From positions 1 to 49,546 of the forward strand of contig CALFPM010000178.1 of assembly GCA_937919155.1 (NCBI GenBank): 49,546 nucleotides of DNA. The letters run 5' to 3'. This document shows, in pieces, positions 18,398 through 27,719 of this stretch (positions within the stretch are counted from its first letter, which is position 1; every line of letters starts with the position of its first letter). The translations under genes and the position numbers were made by a program. Source of the stretch: an uncultured Clostridia bacterium. GTDB taxonomy: Bacteria > Bacillota > Clostridia > Oscillospirales > Acutalibacteraceae. The notes below the pieces were generated by a model. That model searched no databases. It was not told where the DNA came from and saw only the letters and a list, made by a program, of their open reading frames with translations.

Positions 18398-19534
18398 TCA
18401 GTCTGCCGACCTGATTGTTTTTTTACCTTCGGCAATGCCCATCACAAGGGCATCAACCTCCTGAATGGTTGTGAATCTTGAAAAGCTGATGCGCAGAGGA
18501 CTGTCCAGCCTTCTGCGGTCAAGACCCATCTGCATAAGCACATGGCTCTTTTTGCCCTTTGAGCATGCCGAGCCGTTGGAAACACAGATTCCCTTGTCCG
18601 AAAGGAAATTGAGCATAGGCTCCGATTTGATGCCCAGCACCGAAATGTTGGTTACATAAGGCAGTGCATCGGGAGGCGAATTGACAACTATATCTCCAAG
18701 CTCTTCAAGCTTTGACACCATATAATCTCTGAGCATTCTGATATGCTCAAGCTCTTTCTGAGGGTCGGGCAACGCCTGTGCCGCCGCCGCAAAGCCCGCA
18801 ATGGCGGGCATAGCCTCCGTACCCGGACGGATTTTCATTTCCTGCTCGCCGCCGAATGTGCGCGGTTTGATTTTGACACCCTTGCGGATATAAATCGCGC
18901 CAACACCTTTGGGACCGTGAATTTTGTGGGAGCTGATTGTCATAAGGTCAACGCCGAGAGTTGCGGGTTTCAGCGGCATTTTTCCGAAAGCCTGCACCGC
19001 ATCGCAATGGATAAGAGCAGGTGAGCGCGCCATCATTGCCGCTCTCTTTGCCGCCTGCACGGGCATTACCGTGCCAACCTCGTTGTTGACAAGCATCATT
19101 GAAATAAGAATTGTGTTTGAATTGACCGCGGCATAAAGGTCTTTTTCATTTATCCTGCCGTAACTGTCAACTTTGAGTCTGATAACCTCAAAGCCCTCTG
19201 CCTCAAGCTTGTTGAGGGTATCGTCTATGCTGGAATGCTCAACACTTGTGGAAACAATGCGCCTGCCCATACGCCTCATCTGATAAGCCGCACCGTAAAG
19301 GGCAAGATTGTTGCTTTCCGTGCCGCCTGAGGTGAAAAAGATTTCTTCGCTTTTGCAGCCCAGCTTTGATGCGATTGTTTCTCTTGAAGAATCAAGCAAA
19401 GCCTTTGCCTCGTTACCGATTCTGTGGAGTGATGACGGATTACCCCAGCTCTTTGTCATTGCATCGGCAACAGCACTGACTGCCTCGCAACAAGGCGCCG
19501 TTGTTGCACTGTTATCGAAATAGGCACTCCTCAT
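18398..19534 (-). CDS. Cysteine desulfurase (NifS/IscS family)
   Basis: A 378-residue PLP-dependent aminotransferase-fold enzyme that takes sulfur from cysteine as an enzyme-bound persulfide. Visible landmarks are YFDNSATTAPC at the N-terminus, the FFTSGGTESNNLAL phosphate-binding loop, the PLP lysine in ISSHKIHGPKG (about K202) and the persulfide cysteine in SNGSACSKGKKSH (about C322). It is the first gene of a pair with thiI, so a main role is likely to be sulfur supply for tRNA thiolation (NifZ-like arrangement). GAGGAG precedes the ATG. Confidence 0.93.
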   Translation of the reverse strand: MRSAYFDNSATTAPCCEAVSAVADAMTKSWGNPSSLHRIGNEAKALLDSSRETIASKLGCKSEEIFFTSGGTESNNLALYGAAYQMRRMGRRIVSTSVEHSSIDDTLNKLEAEGFEVIRLKVDSYGRINEKDLYAAVNSNTILISMMLVNNEVGTVMPVQAAKRAAMMARSPALIHCDAVQAFGKMPLKPATLGVDLMTISSHKIHGPKGVGAIYIRKGVKIKPRTFGGEQEMKIRPGTEAMPAIAGFAAAAQALPDPQKELEHIRMLRDYMVSKLEELGDIVVNSPPDALPYVTNISVLGIKSEPMLNFLSDKGICVSNGSACSKGKKSHVLMQMGLDRRRLDSPLRISFSRFTTIQEVDALVMGIAEGKKTIRSAD

Positions 19535-19776
19535 CTGAACCTCTCCTCTGTCGGCACTACACCCATTATAATAATCATATTTAAAACATTATACACTATT
19601 TTTCCCTCGCTTGCAATATATTTTTTAAAGCACGGAGGTTTTGCCTTTTCACTGACAGTATATGCCGAATTTTTTGAACGGATATAGTAATAATACACGG
19701 CGTAATTTAACAAAATTAAAGCGGATTGTTAACAGTTTTAAAAATCTGCATAAAATGAAGGCAAAGGAGAGATTTT

Positions 19777-20241
19777 ATGTATACTTATCATTGCCGTTCA
19801 AGGCGTATTCTTGATTTTCTTGCAGGCTCATCGCCTGCGGCGGTTGCGCAGATCTGCGGATGCGGAGAATATCCGTCAATCCGCGGCACGCTTATGCTTT
19901 TCCCCTCACAGGCAGGGGTTTTTGCCGTTGTTTCCGTGGAGGGAATCCCCGATAATCTCGGTTGCGGAAACATCCTTGCCATGCACATTCACGACCCCGA
20001 AACAGGTGCACACTACAACCCCGAAAACGCCCCGCATCCATGTCACGCAGGGGATATGCCGCCGATTTTTGTTGAGAAAAACAGCGGCTGGTCGGCTTTT
20101 CTGACCGAGCGCTTCGATGTGCACGAGGTTATCGGCAAGGAAATTGTGCTGCATCAGAGGCGTGACGATTTTGCAACCCAGCCATCGGGGGACGCAGGCA
20201 AAAAAATAGCCTGCGGAAAAATCACAGGCTTCAATATGTAA
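19777..20241 (+). CDS. Cu/Zn superoxide dismutase-like (SodC family) protein
   Basis: A 154-residue protein with the SodC pattern: MHIHD (H70, H72), HYNPENAPHPCHAGDMP (H79, H87, H90, D93), VLHQRRDDF (H126) and the closing TQPSGDAGKKIACGKI. No signal peptide is evident, unlike exported enterobacterial SodC. The metal ligands appear present, so it may be an intracellular superoxide-detoxifying enzyme, or a family member of altered activity. It stands alone, divergent from the desulfurase gene, with AAAGGAGAG before the ATG. Confidence 0.82.
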   Translation: MYTYHCRSRRILDFLAGSSPAAVAQICGCGEYPSIRGTLMLFPSQAGVFAVVSVEGIPDNLGCGNILAMHIHDPETGAHYNPENAPHPCHAGDMPPIFVEKNSGWSAFLTERFDVHEVIGKEIVLHQRRDDFATQPSGDAGKKIACGKITGFNM

Positions 20242-20249
20242 AAGCAATT

Positions 20250-20388
20250 CAGAGTGCAAAGTTCAAAGAGCAAAGGGCAAAGTGTCGGAAGGGCGCCGCC
20301 CTTGCCCGATTTTTAATTGTGTATCAAATACAATCGGAGCAAAGCGACCCTTAACTTTGCACTTATCACTTTGCATTTTGCACTTAAA
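20250..20388. repeat. Interspersed repeat, copy 2
   Basis: Second copy of the repeat at 6346-6484, sharing AGAGTGCAAAGTTCAAAG, TGTCGGAAGGGC, CCCGATTTTTA, ACAATCGGAGC, AAGCGACCCTTAACTTTGC and the end TTTGCATTTTGCACTT. It fills the gap between the SodC-like gene and pduL. Confidence 0.75.
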
Positions 20389-20414
20389 AAAGGCAGTCCC
20401 GAAGGACTGCCTTT
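20389..20414 (-). terminator. Terminator of pduL
   Basis: The stem AAAGGCAGTCC/GGACTGCCTTT with a four-base loop is followed on the minus strand by TTTTTT. Confidence 0.85.
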
Positions 20415-20425
20415 AAGCTATGTAA

Positions 20426-20998
20426 TTAAAGAATTTCACCCATCATGCCGGGCTTTGCGCCTGCTGCGTTTGACTCGTCTGTGTCAATGTGCATAGCGAG
20501 TGCAAAGTTGGGGTTAACTCTGACAACAACATCGTCAAAGATAAGGCTTCTGCCGTCTGACTCAACCTTAACGCAAACAATCTGCTTGTCCTCAAGGCCG
20601 TACTTTTCAGCGTCTGCGGGAGTTGCGTGGATGTGTCTCTTTGCGGAGATAACACCGCAAGCAATTTCAACCTCACCCTTGGGGCCGACAAGCTTGCAAG
20701 CGCCTGTTTCTGCGATGTCGCCGCTCTCTCTTACGGGAGCAACAACACCGATGCTGCGTGCATCTGTGAGTGAAAGCTCAACCTGAGTTGCGGGACGAAC
20801 GGGTCCGAGGATTGAAACGCCGGGGAACTGACCCTTTGCGCCAACAACTGCTACTCTTTCTTCGCAAGCATACTGGCCGGGCTGTGAAAGGTCTTTCTTA
20901 TGTGTAAGCTCATAGCCTTCACCGAAAAGGATGTCAAGGTCTGCGCGGCTTACGTGAACATGGCGTGCTGAAGTTTCAACAAGAACTTCCTTTTTCAT
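20426..20998 (-). CDS. pduL: Phosphate propanoyltransferase PduL
   Basis: A 190-residue phosphotransacylase that converts propanoyl- or acetyl-CoA and phosphate to the acyl phosphate. The two PduL domain repeats and their zinc-binding histidines are visible: SARHVHVSRADLD (H13, H15) and AKRHIHATPADAEK. The C-terminal FALAMHIDTDESNAA is also typical. No microcompartment shell genes are nearby, so a housekeeping phosphotransacetylase role is likely. It could also serve fermentation of the 1,2-propanediol formed from fucose. It is monocistronic, with AAAGGTG upstream and its own terminator. Confidence 0.93.
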   Translation of the reverse strand: MKKEVLVETSARHVHVSRADLDILFGEGYELTHKKDLSQPGQYACEERVAVVGAKGQFPGVSILGPVRPATQVELSLTDARSIGVVAPVRESGDIAETGACKLVGPKGEVEIACGVISAKRHIHATPADAEKYGLEDKQIVCVKVESDGRSLIFDDVVVRVNPNFALAMHIDTDESNAAGAKPGMMGEIL

Positions 20999-21039
20999 AG
21001 TAAATCACCTTTTTTATGTAATATTTTTTACGCAATAAT

Positions 21040-21070
21040 GGTGACCGCAAAATTACGGTCACCTTTTATT
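21040..21070. terminator. Hairpin between pduL and the lipoprotein gene
   Basis: The stem GGTGACCG/CGGTCACC is followed by TTTTATTTTTT on the plus strand. It lies just downstream of the minus-strand lipoprotein gene and upstream of pduL. The T-run is better on the plus strand, so its direction is uncertain. Confidence 0.6.
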
Positions 21071-21080
21071 TTTTATGTAT

Positions 21081-21965
21081 TTACCAGTTGATTGTGTAGA
21101 GATCGTGTGTGGTAAAGGGGAGAACGATATTATCGCCGAAATTAATTGTCCAGTTTACGAAATATTCAGCATTAACAACGTTACCTGTTGCGGGGTCGAT
21201 TGTTGCGATAACCTTGCAAGCGGGGTAGTTCATTTCAGCTTCACCGCCGAGCATACCTGCAACGGGACCGGGAACGTTATCGTTAACAACGCCGGGAAGA
21301 ACAACGTTGAATGCCTTGGGAGCGTGGCCCTGACCGTGCTTAACGGTTGAGCTCTTTGCATCGCTGACAAGAACAAGAGTAACAACATACTTGCCGCCCT
21401 TTTCAACAACGTTTGCTGTGTTAACATCTGCAGCTGTGAGCTTACTTGCGTAGCTTTCTGTTTCAACGGGGAACTTTTCCTTGATTGCTGAACCTTCGTA
21501 AACCTGCTCGCCCTTGCTCTGCTTTGCGAGCTGATCGTTGATGAACTTATCAGCACCGCCGAGGAGCTTCATAGCTGCATCAATAAAGCCGGGGAACTTT
21601 GTCTGGCCGGTGATTTCAATCTTTGAATAGTGATGCTTTACGCTCTTTGCGCCGCTCTTAACGCCGTTGATAGCTGTGTTAAAATACTCAACAATAGCTT
21701 CTTTGCCTTCGGGCATAGCGTTAGCTGCTGCTGTTGTTGACTCTGCTTCTGAAGCATCTTCGCTTACATCTGAAGTGTCTGCTGCTGAAGATTCTTCAAC
21801 GGGAGCTTCTGTTGCAGGAGCGTCTGTTGATTCCTCAACGGGAGCATCTGTGATTTCTTCTGCTGCTGTTGTGGTTGTTGTTTCTTCGTTTGTCTTGTCG
21901 CCGCAAGCTGCAAATGCAAAAAGCATTGCTGCTGCAAGAAGAATTGCAAGAATTTTCTTTGACAT
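21081..21965 (-). CDS. Putative lipoprotein of unknown function
   Basis: A 294-residue protein with a lipoprotein signal peptide (KKILAILLAAAMLFAFAACG; lipobox FAAC). A low-complexity linker rich in Thr, Glu, Ala and Ser follows (TTTTTAAEE and APVEES-type repeats, to about residue 75). The remaining domain (AIVEYFNTAINGVKSGAKSV..., VNAEYFVNWTINFGDNI) is not one I recognise. It is likely displayed on the outer face of the membrane. GGAGGAAAT precedes the ATG. No operon partner. Confidence 0.8.
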   Translation of the reverse strand: MSKKILAILLAAAMLFAFAACGDKTNEETTTTTAAEEITDAPVEESTDAPATEAPVEESSAADTSDVSEDASEAESTTAAANAMPEGKEAIVEYFNTAINGVKSGAKSVKHHYSKIEITGQTKFPGFIDAAMKLLGGADKFINDQLAKQSKGEQVYEGSAIKEKFPVETESYASKLTAADVNTANVVEKGGKYVVTLVLVSDAKSSTVKHGQGHAPKAFNVVLPGVVNDNVPGPVAGMLGGEAEMNYPACKVIATIDPATGNVVNAEYFVNWTINFGDNIVLPFTTHDLYTINW

Positions 21966-22076
21966 GATATTTCCTCCTAAATGTCATATGTATTTCCGCG
22001 CAAAAATTTTATCAGATTTTGGCGCGTCATCGTACGGAATAAGTATAGTATAAAACTATTTCAAATGCAAGCAAAA

Positions 22077-22112
22077 AATTAACACGACCTGTTAAAATCG
22101 TGTTAATTTTGC
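22077..22112 (-). terminator. Terminator of the substrate-binding protein gene
   Basis: The 11-bp stem AATTAACACGA/TCGTGTTAATT is followed by TTTTTT on the minus strand. Confidence 0.75.
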
Positions 22113-22178
22113 AAAAATTTTTAATATGAATTTTTCTGTTTGGTAATGTGTTACAAATCAGCAAGGATTGTTTTGTGA

Positions 22179-23150
22179 TTACTGCACAAAGCATATACCG
22201 TCAGCATTGACGGTACCGCCTGTCATCTCTGCGGGAAGTGCATCGCAAACGCTCTGCACAAGAGGCTTCATTTCCTCACCCCTGATGAAATAAAGCTTGC
22301 AGTAAGGCAAGCACTCGCGGGCATTGTCGATAGTTGAGAAATACTTGAGTTCGGTAAGCATCTTTGCGCCCACCTCAATATATTCACCGAAGAAATTAAT
22401 TGAGATTTCATTGTGCATAAGGAACTGCTCGATATACTCGGAATTTTTCTCAATATATTCCGTTCTCGCAACAATAACGCTCTGTGCCTGACCTGAGCCG
22501 CTTGCTTTCTTCCATTCTTCGGCAAAATCAACAGCGCGCTTCATTTCCGCATTTCCCATAACAACCTTTGTTGCCATGGGCTCGGAAAGAATGCATATAT
22601 CTGCTTTGCCCTCAATGGCAAGAGCCGCAAGCTCCGCATCGGTTGCAACATATTCAACATTGGGATTGATATTGTTCTTTCCGAAAATATAATTGATGAC
22701 ATATTCTGATGCAGTGCCTTTGCCCGATGCATAAACGGTTTTGCTGCCGATATCGGCAAGGCCTTTTATGCTTTCATCCTTTGAAACAAGATAAATTGAG
22801 CCGAGACTGTTGATTGCAATGATTTTCACGCCGCCCTTGGTGTCATTGAAAAGCTTTGCGGCAAATTCAACGGGAACTGCAGCAAGGTCTGTCTCCCCGT
22901 TTTTGAGCAGGGTTTCAATCTCCTGCAGGTCGGTATGAGATGAAACCGAATAAGCGTAGCCGCGGTCCGCTTTCAGCTTTGAAATGCCGAGAGAGGAAAT
23001 TCCGCTGAACTCCGCAATTCTTGTCTTGGCTTCTCTCTCGTAGCTTGTGGTTGATTCATCAGCCTGATTGCCGTTATCGTTGCAAGCGGCAAAAGAAAAA
23101 ACAAGCAAAAATGCAAGCAGGACTGCCGTGATTCTTTTTAAAATTTTCAT
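22179..23150 (-). CDS. ABC-type substrate-binding lipoprotein (SsuA/NMT1-like), orphan
   Basis: Periplasmic-binding-protein-like lipoprotein. I favour the ATG at 23150, since AGGGG lies 6-8 bases upstream; an ATG three codons earlier would overlap that site. The signal peptide ends in the lipobox FAAC. The mature part follows the NMT1/SsuA pattern: LLKNGETDLAAVPVEFAAKLF, TVYASGKGTASEYVINYIF and ADICILSEPMATKVVM. Ligands of this family are small organic molecules such as sulfonates, thiamin precursors or nitrate. No permease or ATPase gene is adjacent, so its partner must be elsewhere. Confidence 0.82.
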   Translation of the reverse strand: MKILKRITAVLLAFLLVFSFAACNDNGNQADESTTSYEREAKTRIAEFSGISSLGISKLKADRGYAYSVSSHTDLQEIETLLKNGETDLAAVPVEFAAKLFNDTKGGVKIIAINSLGSIYLVSKDESIKGLADIGSKTVYASGKGTASEYVINYIFGKNNINPNVEYVATDAELAALAIEGKADICILSEPMATKVVMGNAEMKRAVDFAEEWKKASGSGQAQSVIVARTEYIEKNSEYIEQFLMHNEISINFFGEYIEVGAKMLTELKYFSTIDNARECLPYCKLYFIRGEEMKPLVQSVCDALPAEMTGGTVNADGICFVQ

Positions 23151-23311
23151 TCTGTTCATCCCCTGTTTTTATTTGAACATTATTTTCTGTATTGATACCA
23201 TCATTATACATAGAGGCTCAGGGGTTGTCAATAAACATCTTGAACAACGGAGATTTATGAAGTATAATACAAATTAACAACCCTGCACTTAATAATGAAG
23301 GAGGTGTTCCG

Positions 23312-24604
23312 ATGACAAAAAAGCAACCCCGTTTCAACCAGATAACCGTTCTTTTTCTTATGACGGCGTTTCAGCTTATCTGCGCCGCCTGCGTGCTTTG
23401 CAGGCAGGAAGAGCCGAGTCTGACGATGATTTATATTTTCTTCGGCTACATTGCCGCCGAATGGCTTTATATGCTCATCGGCAACCTCATTACGGATAAT
23501 GATTATTTTGAGCTGGAGGCAATTGCATTTTTTCTTTCGGGAATAGGTCTCACGGTGTGCGCAAGTTTCAACGAAAGCTATGCAATAAAGCAGCTCATCG
23601 CCATCGGTCTGGGTCTTGCTGTTTATCTGATAATGCTGCTGCTGATAAAAGATGTTCACGTTGCAGGAATTCTGCGCTACCCTGCCGCTGTCGGCTCCGT
23701 TGCGGTGCTTGCAGCAAACCTTGTGCTTGCAAAAACAGTCAACGGAACACTCAACTGGATTGACCTGGGATTCTTCTCAATTCAGCCATCGGAGCTTGTG
23801 AAAATCACCTTTATTCTTGTGGGCGCGGTTTCTCTCGACAAGCTTATTTCCGTCACAAGTCTCACGAGATACATTGTGTTTTCTCTCGGCTGTGTAGGCG
23901 CACTGTTTCTGATGAGAGACTTCGGCACGGCGCTTATCTTTTTCTTTACATTTATCCTTATAGCATTCATGCGCTCGGGCAATATCCGCACAATAGTGCT
24001 TATCTGCGCCGTTGCTCTGATGGGCGCAATGCTTGTTATCTATTTCAAGCCCTATGTTGCCAACAGATTTGCCGCCTACCGCCACGTCTGGGATTACATT
24101 GACACAACAGGTTATCAGCAGGCAAGAGTGCTGATTTACACCTCCAGCGGCGGACTTTTCGGTCTTGGTCTGGGCGAAGGCAAGCTCCGCGATGTTTATG
24201 CGGCATCAACCGACCTTGTTTTCGGTCTTATCTGCGAGGAAATGGGTCTTATTCTTGGCATTGCAGTGCTTCTGAGCTTTGCGGGCATTGCGCTTTTTGC
24301 AATAAAATCCGCCAAATCCTCCGCATCAACTTTCTATGCGATTGCCGCTGTTTCGGCGGCGGGAATGCTTCTTTTCCAGCTTTCACTGAATGTTTTCGGC
24401 ATCACGGATTTACTGCCCCTGACGGGCGTAACCCTGCCCTTTGTCAGCAGAGGCGGCTCCAGCATGCTCTGCTCGTGGGGTCTGCTTGCATATATCAGGG
24501 CGGCGGGTGCACCTTTCAACCCTCCCGCACCCGACATTGCGGTCAAGAAAACCCCGCCGAGAAAAGTTAATCCTCCAACCGTAAAAGGAGGTGGCGCAAA
24601 GTGA
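23312..24604 (+). CDS. FtsW/RodA/SpoVE family peptidoglycan polymerase
   Basis: A 430-residue protein with about ten membrane segments. SEDS family signatures are visible: LNWIDLGFFSIQPSELVKI, RDFGTALIFFFTFI, GLGLGEGKLRDVYAASTDLVFGLICEEMG and ITDLLPLTGVTLPFVSRGGSSML. SEDS proteins polymerise lipid II glycan strands with a cognate class B PBP, which is encoded next and overlaps by four bases. Paired arrangement without other division genes resembles the rodA-pbpA pairs of Gram-positives. AAGGAGGTG before the ATG. The C-terminal tail is short and basic. Confidence 0.93.
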   Translation: MTKKQPRFNQITVLFLMTAFQLICAACVLCRQEEPSLTMIYIFFGYIAAEWLYMLIGNLITDNDYFELEAIAFFLSGIGLTVCASFNESYAIKQLIAIGLGLAVYLIMLLLIKDVHVAGILRYPAAVGSVAVLAANLVLAKTVNGTLNWIDLGFFSIQPSELVKITFILVGAVSLDKLISVTSLTRYIVFSLGCVGALFLMRDFGTALIFFFTFILIAFMRSGNIRTIVLICAVALMGAMLVIYFKPYVANRFAAYRHVWDYIDTTGYQQARVLIYTSSGGLFGLGLGEGKLRDVYAASTDLVFGLICEEMGLILGIAVLLSFAGIALFAIKSAKSSASTFYAIAAVSAAGMLLFQLSLNVFGITDLLPLTGVTLPFVSRGGSSMLCSWGLLAYIRAAGAPFNPPAPDIAVKKTPPRKVNPPTVKGGGAK

Positions 24605-25968
24605 GAAAAATCACAGGCAGAGCAGCCATCATTTATGTCCTCATTGCCGCATTCATTGCGGGCGTTGGGATTCTTGTATCGAGCATTATGCTCAACGGCG
24701 CGGAGTGGGCATCAAACAAAGCAAACCGCCACATTTATTCGGGCGGCACAATCGTAAATGCAGGCAAAATCCTTGACAGAAACGGCAAAACCCTTGCGTA
24801 CAGCTCCGATAATGAACGCATTTTTGCAGATAATTCGACCCTGCGCAAAGCCACTCTTCACATCGTGGGTGACACGGCGGGATACATCTCCACAGGCACT
24901 CATCACCTCTACCGCGACACCCTTTCGGGTTACAGCAGAATTGAGGGAATTTATAACCTCAAACAGACGGGCACAGGCACAAACATCAATCTCAACATTG
25001 ACTCGGAGGCAAACAAAATTGCCTTCAATGCCCTCGGCGACCTCAACGGTGCCGTTGCCGTCTATAACTACAAAACGGGCGAGCTTCTTTGCAGTGTTTC
25101 AAAACCCACATATGACATTGAAAACAAGCCTGCCGACCTGCTGACAAACGAAAAATACAGCGGTATCTTTCTTGACAAGGTCATTTCGGGCATTTACACC
25201 CCCGGCTCAATTATGAAAATCATTACCGCCGCCTGCGCAATTGAAAACATCCCCGATATTTATTCGCGCACTTTTGAATGCAACGGCGAATACGAAACGG
25301 ATGACGGCAAAGTAATCTGTAACGGCGAGCACGGCGAAGTTGATTTTGAGGAAGCAATGAACGAATCCTGCAACTGCGCTTTTGCCGAAATTTCAATTGA
25401 ACTCGGCGCATCAAAGCTGAAAGCAACGGCGGAAGCAATGGGCTTCAACACTCAGCTTTATGCCAAGGAAATACGCCTGACAAAAAGCCGCTTCGAGCCT
25501 GATACAAAAAGCAAGTCGGAGCTTGGCTGGGCAGGCATCGGGCAATCCACAACCCTTGTCAATCCCTGCCATTTCCTGAGCATTATGGGTGCAATTGCAA
25601 ACGGCGGAAACGGACTTGCGCCCGACAGAATCAAGTCCCTCGGAACAGTTTCCGAGATAATCGGCAGAGTGCCTGAAACATCAATAAAAATCGCACCCGA
25701 AACTGCACAGAAGCTTGGCGCACTGCTCCGCTCCAATGTTGAAAACAAATACGGTGATTGGAAATTTGAAAACCTGCAGATGTGCGGAAAAACGGGCACC
25801 GCACAGGTTGACGGCGCAAAAAGCCACTCCTGGTTTGCAGGATATTCTCAGAGAGATGACCTGCCCCTGGCGGTTGTGTGCATTGTCGAGCACGGCGGCT
25901 ACGGCTCGGGCATCGCCTCCACAGTCACCAACAAAGTAATGCAGTATTTTCTGAAGAATTATACATAA
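24601..25968 (+). CDS. Class B penicillin-binding protein (transpeptidase)
   Basis: A 455-residue protein starting with GTG that overlaps the stop of the SEDS gene (GTGA). It has an N-terminal membrane anchor (AAIIYVLIAAFIAGVGILVSSIML), a short dimerisation region (GKILDRNGKTLAYSSD) and a transpeptidase domain with the active serine in PGSIMK (S203, K206), SCN at about 256-258 and KTGTAQV near residue 395. It crosslinks glycan strands made by the SEDS partner. At 455 residues it resembles the short PbpA type. Confidence 0.94.
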   Translation: MRKITGRAAIIYVLIAAFIAGVGILVSSIMLNGAEWASNKANRHIYSGGTIVNAGKILDRNGKTLAYSSDNERIFADNSTLRKATLHIVGDTAGYISTGTHHLYRDTLSGYSRIEGIYNLKQTGTGTNINLNIDSEANKIAFNALGDLNGAVAVYNYKTGELLCSVSKPTYDIENKPADLLTNEKYSGIFLDKVISGIYTPGSIMKIITAACAIENIPDIYSRTFECNGEYETDDGKVICNGEHGEVDFEEAMNESCNCAFAEISIELGASKLKATAEAMGFNTQLYAKEIRLTKSRFEPDTKSKSELGWAGIGQSTTLVNPCHFLSIMGAIANGGNGLAPDRIKSLGTVSEIIGRVPETSIKIAPETAQKLGALLRSNVENKYGDWKFENLQMCGKTGTAQVDGAKSHSWFAGYSQRDDLPLAVVCIVEHGGYGSGIASTVTNKVMQYFLKNYT

Positions 25969-25992
25969 AAATTTTTAGTCAGGAGGATTCAT

Positions 25993-26640
25993 ATGTTTTC
26001 AAACCTTTTTCTTGTTTTTTTCACATTCCTGGTAATTGGTATCCTTTGCAATTTTTTCCTGTTCACCCAAGAAAAGAAAGAGAAAAAAAGCACTAAATTT
26101 ATAACGAGCGAAAGGCTTATTGTCTTTGTAATCGAGATAATGATTGCCGTAATCGGATTCGGCGTCACATTACATATCACAAATGACTATGAAAAACAAG
26201 TTGATAAAGAAAAAGCAATTCAGATGCTTGAACAGACAATCGAATACACCGGCAAGGAAATCGAAACAGAAAGCGCCTATTTGGATATGTATAAGAACGG
26301 TAATATTGAAACTCAGATTTTCCTTAACAGCAGTGTAATAAACATAAATTACTACAACACTATTCTGTCTAACGAACTGATACTTCAGAACGCAAATATG
26401 AATACATTCGGCTACTGCATGGATTATCTGGTCAGAATAGAAGACACCGACAGTCGCGCCAAAACAGCAACAGATGATCCTGTTGTACATTCAGAAATGT
26501 TCTGGCGATGCCAATATCTGAAAAAACTTCGGGATTTGCTTTCTGTATGCAGTGAAGAACTGTCAGGAAATCTCTCTCCGGAAGAAGCTTTGATAAAATG
26601 CAAAGCCATTGATGACCAGGATATAAGAACATATCCATAA
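25993..26640 (+). CDS. Membrane protein of unknown function
   Basis: A 215-residue protein with two N-terminal membrane segments (FSNLFLVFFTFLVIGILCNFFLF; LIVFVIEIMIAVIGFGVTLHI) and a soluble, mostly helical C-terminal domain of about 145 residues. I recognise no family. It follows the PBP by 24 bp with its own AGGAGG site and is closed by a terminator, so it may be co-transcribed with the peptidoglycan pair. Its codon use is more AT-rich than the PBP, which hints at separate origin. Confidence 0.7.
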   Translation: MFSNLFLVFFTFLVIGILCNFFLFTQEKKEKKSTKFITSERLIVFVIEIMIAVIGFGVTLHITNDYEKQVDKEKAIQMLEQTIEYTGKEIETESAYLDMYKNGNIETQIFLNSSVININYYNTILSNELILQNANMNTFGYCMDYLVRIEDTDSRAKTATDDPVVHSEMFWRCQYLKKLRDLLSVCSEELSGNLSPEEALIKCKAIDDQDIRTYP

Positions 26641-26642
26641 AA

Positions 26643-26672
26643 AAAGCCGACTCATTTGAGTCGGCTTTCGTA
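26643..26672. terminator. Terminator between the membrane protein and cysK
   Basis: The stem AAAGCCGACTCA/TGAGTCGGCTTT sits between converging genes with A and T runs on both sides. Almost the same stem is reused at 34390. Confidence 0.85.
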
Positions 26673-27599
26673 TTATTCAAACATACCTGTTGAAAGGTAT
26701 CTTTCTCCTCCGTCCGGGAGAATAACCGCAATTTTTTTGCCTTTGTTTTCTTCTTTTTTCGCAATTTCCGTTGCCGCGTGAAGCGCCGCACCCGATGAAA
26801 TTCCGATAAGAATACCCTCAGTTTTAACCGTCAGCCTTGCGGCGGCATATGCCTGCTCCGTGGTGACGGTTATTATTTCGTCATAAATCTCTGTGTCAAG
26901 CACCTTGGGAATGAATCCCGCGCCGATACCCTGAATTCCGTGTGCACCTGCTCTTCCCTGAGAAAGAAACGGAGAATCCGCAGGCTCAACGGCAACGATT
27001 TTTACATCGGGATTTTTTTCTTTGAGATATCTGCCTGCGCCCGTGATTGTACCGCCAGTGCCGACTCCCGCAACAAAAATATCAATTTTACCATCGGTAT
27101 CTTCCCATATTTCGGGACCCGTTGTTTTGTAGTGAGCATCTGCATTTGCAGGGTTATCAAACTGAGCGGGAATAAAACTGCCATCAATCTGAGCGGCAAG
27201 CTCATTTGCCTTTTCAATTGCGCCTGCCATTCCCTTTGCTCCATCGGTCAGCACAAGCTCCGCGCCGTAAGCGGCGAGAAGTTTTCTGCGCTCAAGGCTC
27301 ATTGTTTCGGGCATTGTGATTATAACTTTAAGACCCATCTGCGCCGCAACCGATGCAATTCCGATGCCCGTGTTGCCGCTTGTGGGTTCGATAATAACGG
27401 ATTTTTCGTTTATTTTGCCCTCCTCCATTGCGGAGCGGAGCATTTCAAAGCCTACTCTGTCCTTTGCGCTTCCTGCAGGGTTTCTGTATTCAAGCTTTGC
27501 AAGAATTTCCGCCTCTGCGCCCGCATCCGCGGCATATGCCGCAAACCTGACCAGAGGAGTTTTGCCGATTGTTTCGGCGGCATTGCTGTAAATTTTCAA
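26673..27599 (-). CDS. cysK: Cysteine synthase A (O-acetylserine sulfhydrylase)
   Basis: A 308-residue PLP enzyme that forms cysteine from O-acetylserine and sulfide. The PLP lysine is in RNPAGSAKDRVG (K46). The substrate loop TSGNTGIGIA and the GVGTGGTITGAGR phosphate-binding loop are clear. The frame starts with TTG after GAGGCGATG; no ATG start is better placed. The gene stands alone upstream of a terminator. It is diverged from the sugar operon. Confidence 0.95.
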   Translation of the reverse strand: MKIYSNAAETIGKTPLVRFAAYAADAGAEAEILAKLEYRNPAGSAKDRVGFEMLRSAMEEGKINEKSVIIEPTSGNTGIGIASVAAQMGLKVIITMPETMSLERRKLLAAYGAELVLTDGAKGMAGAIEKANELAAQIDGSFIPAQFDNPANADAHYKTTGPEIWEDTDGKIDIFVAGVGTGGTITGAGRYLKEKNPDVKIVAVEPADSPFLSQGRAGAHGIQGIGAGFIPKVLDTEIYDEIITVTTEQAYAAARLTVKTEGILIGISSGAALHAATEIAKKEENKGKKIAVILPDGGERYLSTGMFE

Positions 27600-27719
27600 A
27601 ACATCGCCTCATTTCATTTCGATTATATCAATCGCCGTTATTTCCGTCAAGCTTATATTTTTGTTAATTTTAACTAAATTTTACTCTTCAAAATTTACAT
27701 CCCGCAAAGACATTTTTTC

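Noticed and set aside
21081..23150. An ABC uptake operon with the substrate-binding lipoprotein
   Set aside because: No permease or ATPase gene is adjacent on either side; the neighbours are an unrelated lipoprotein and a SEDS protein.
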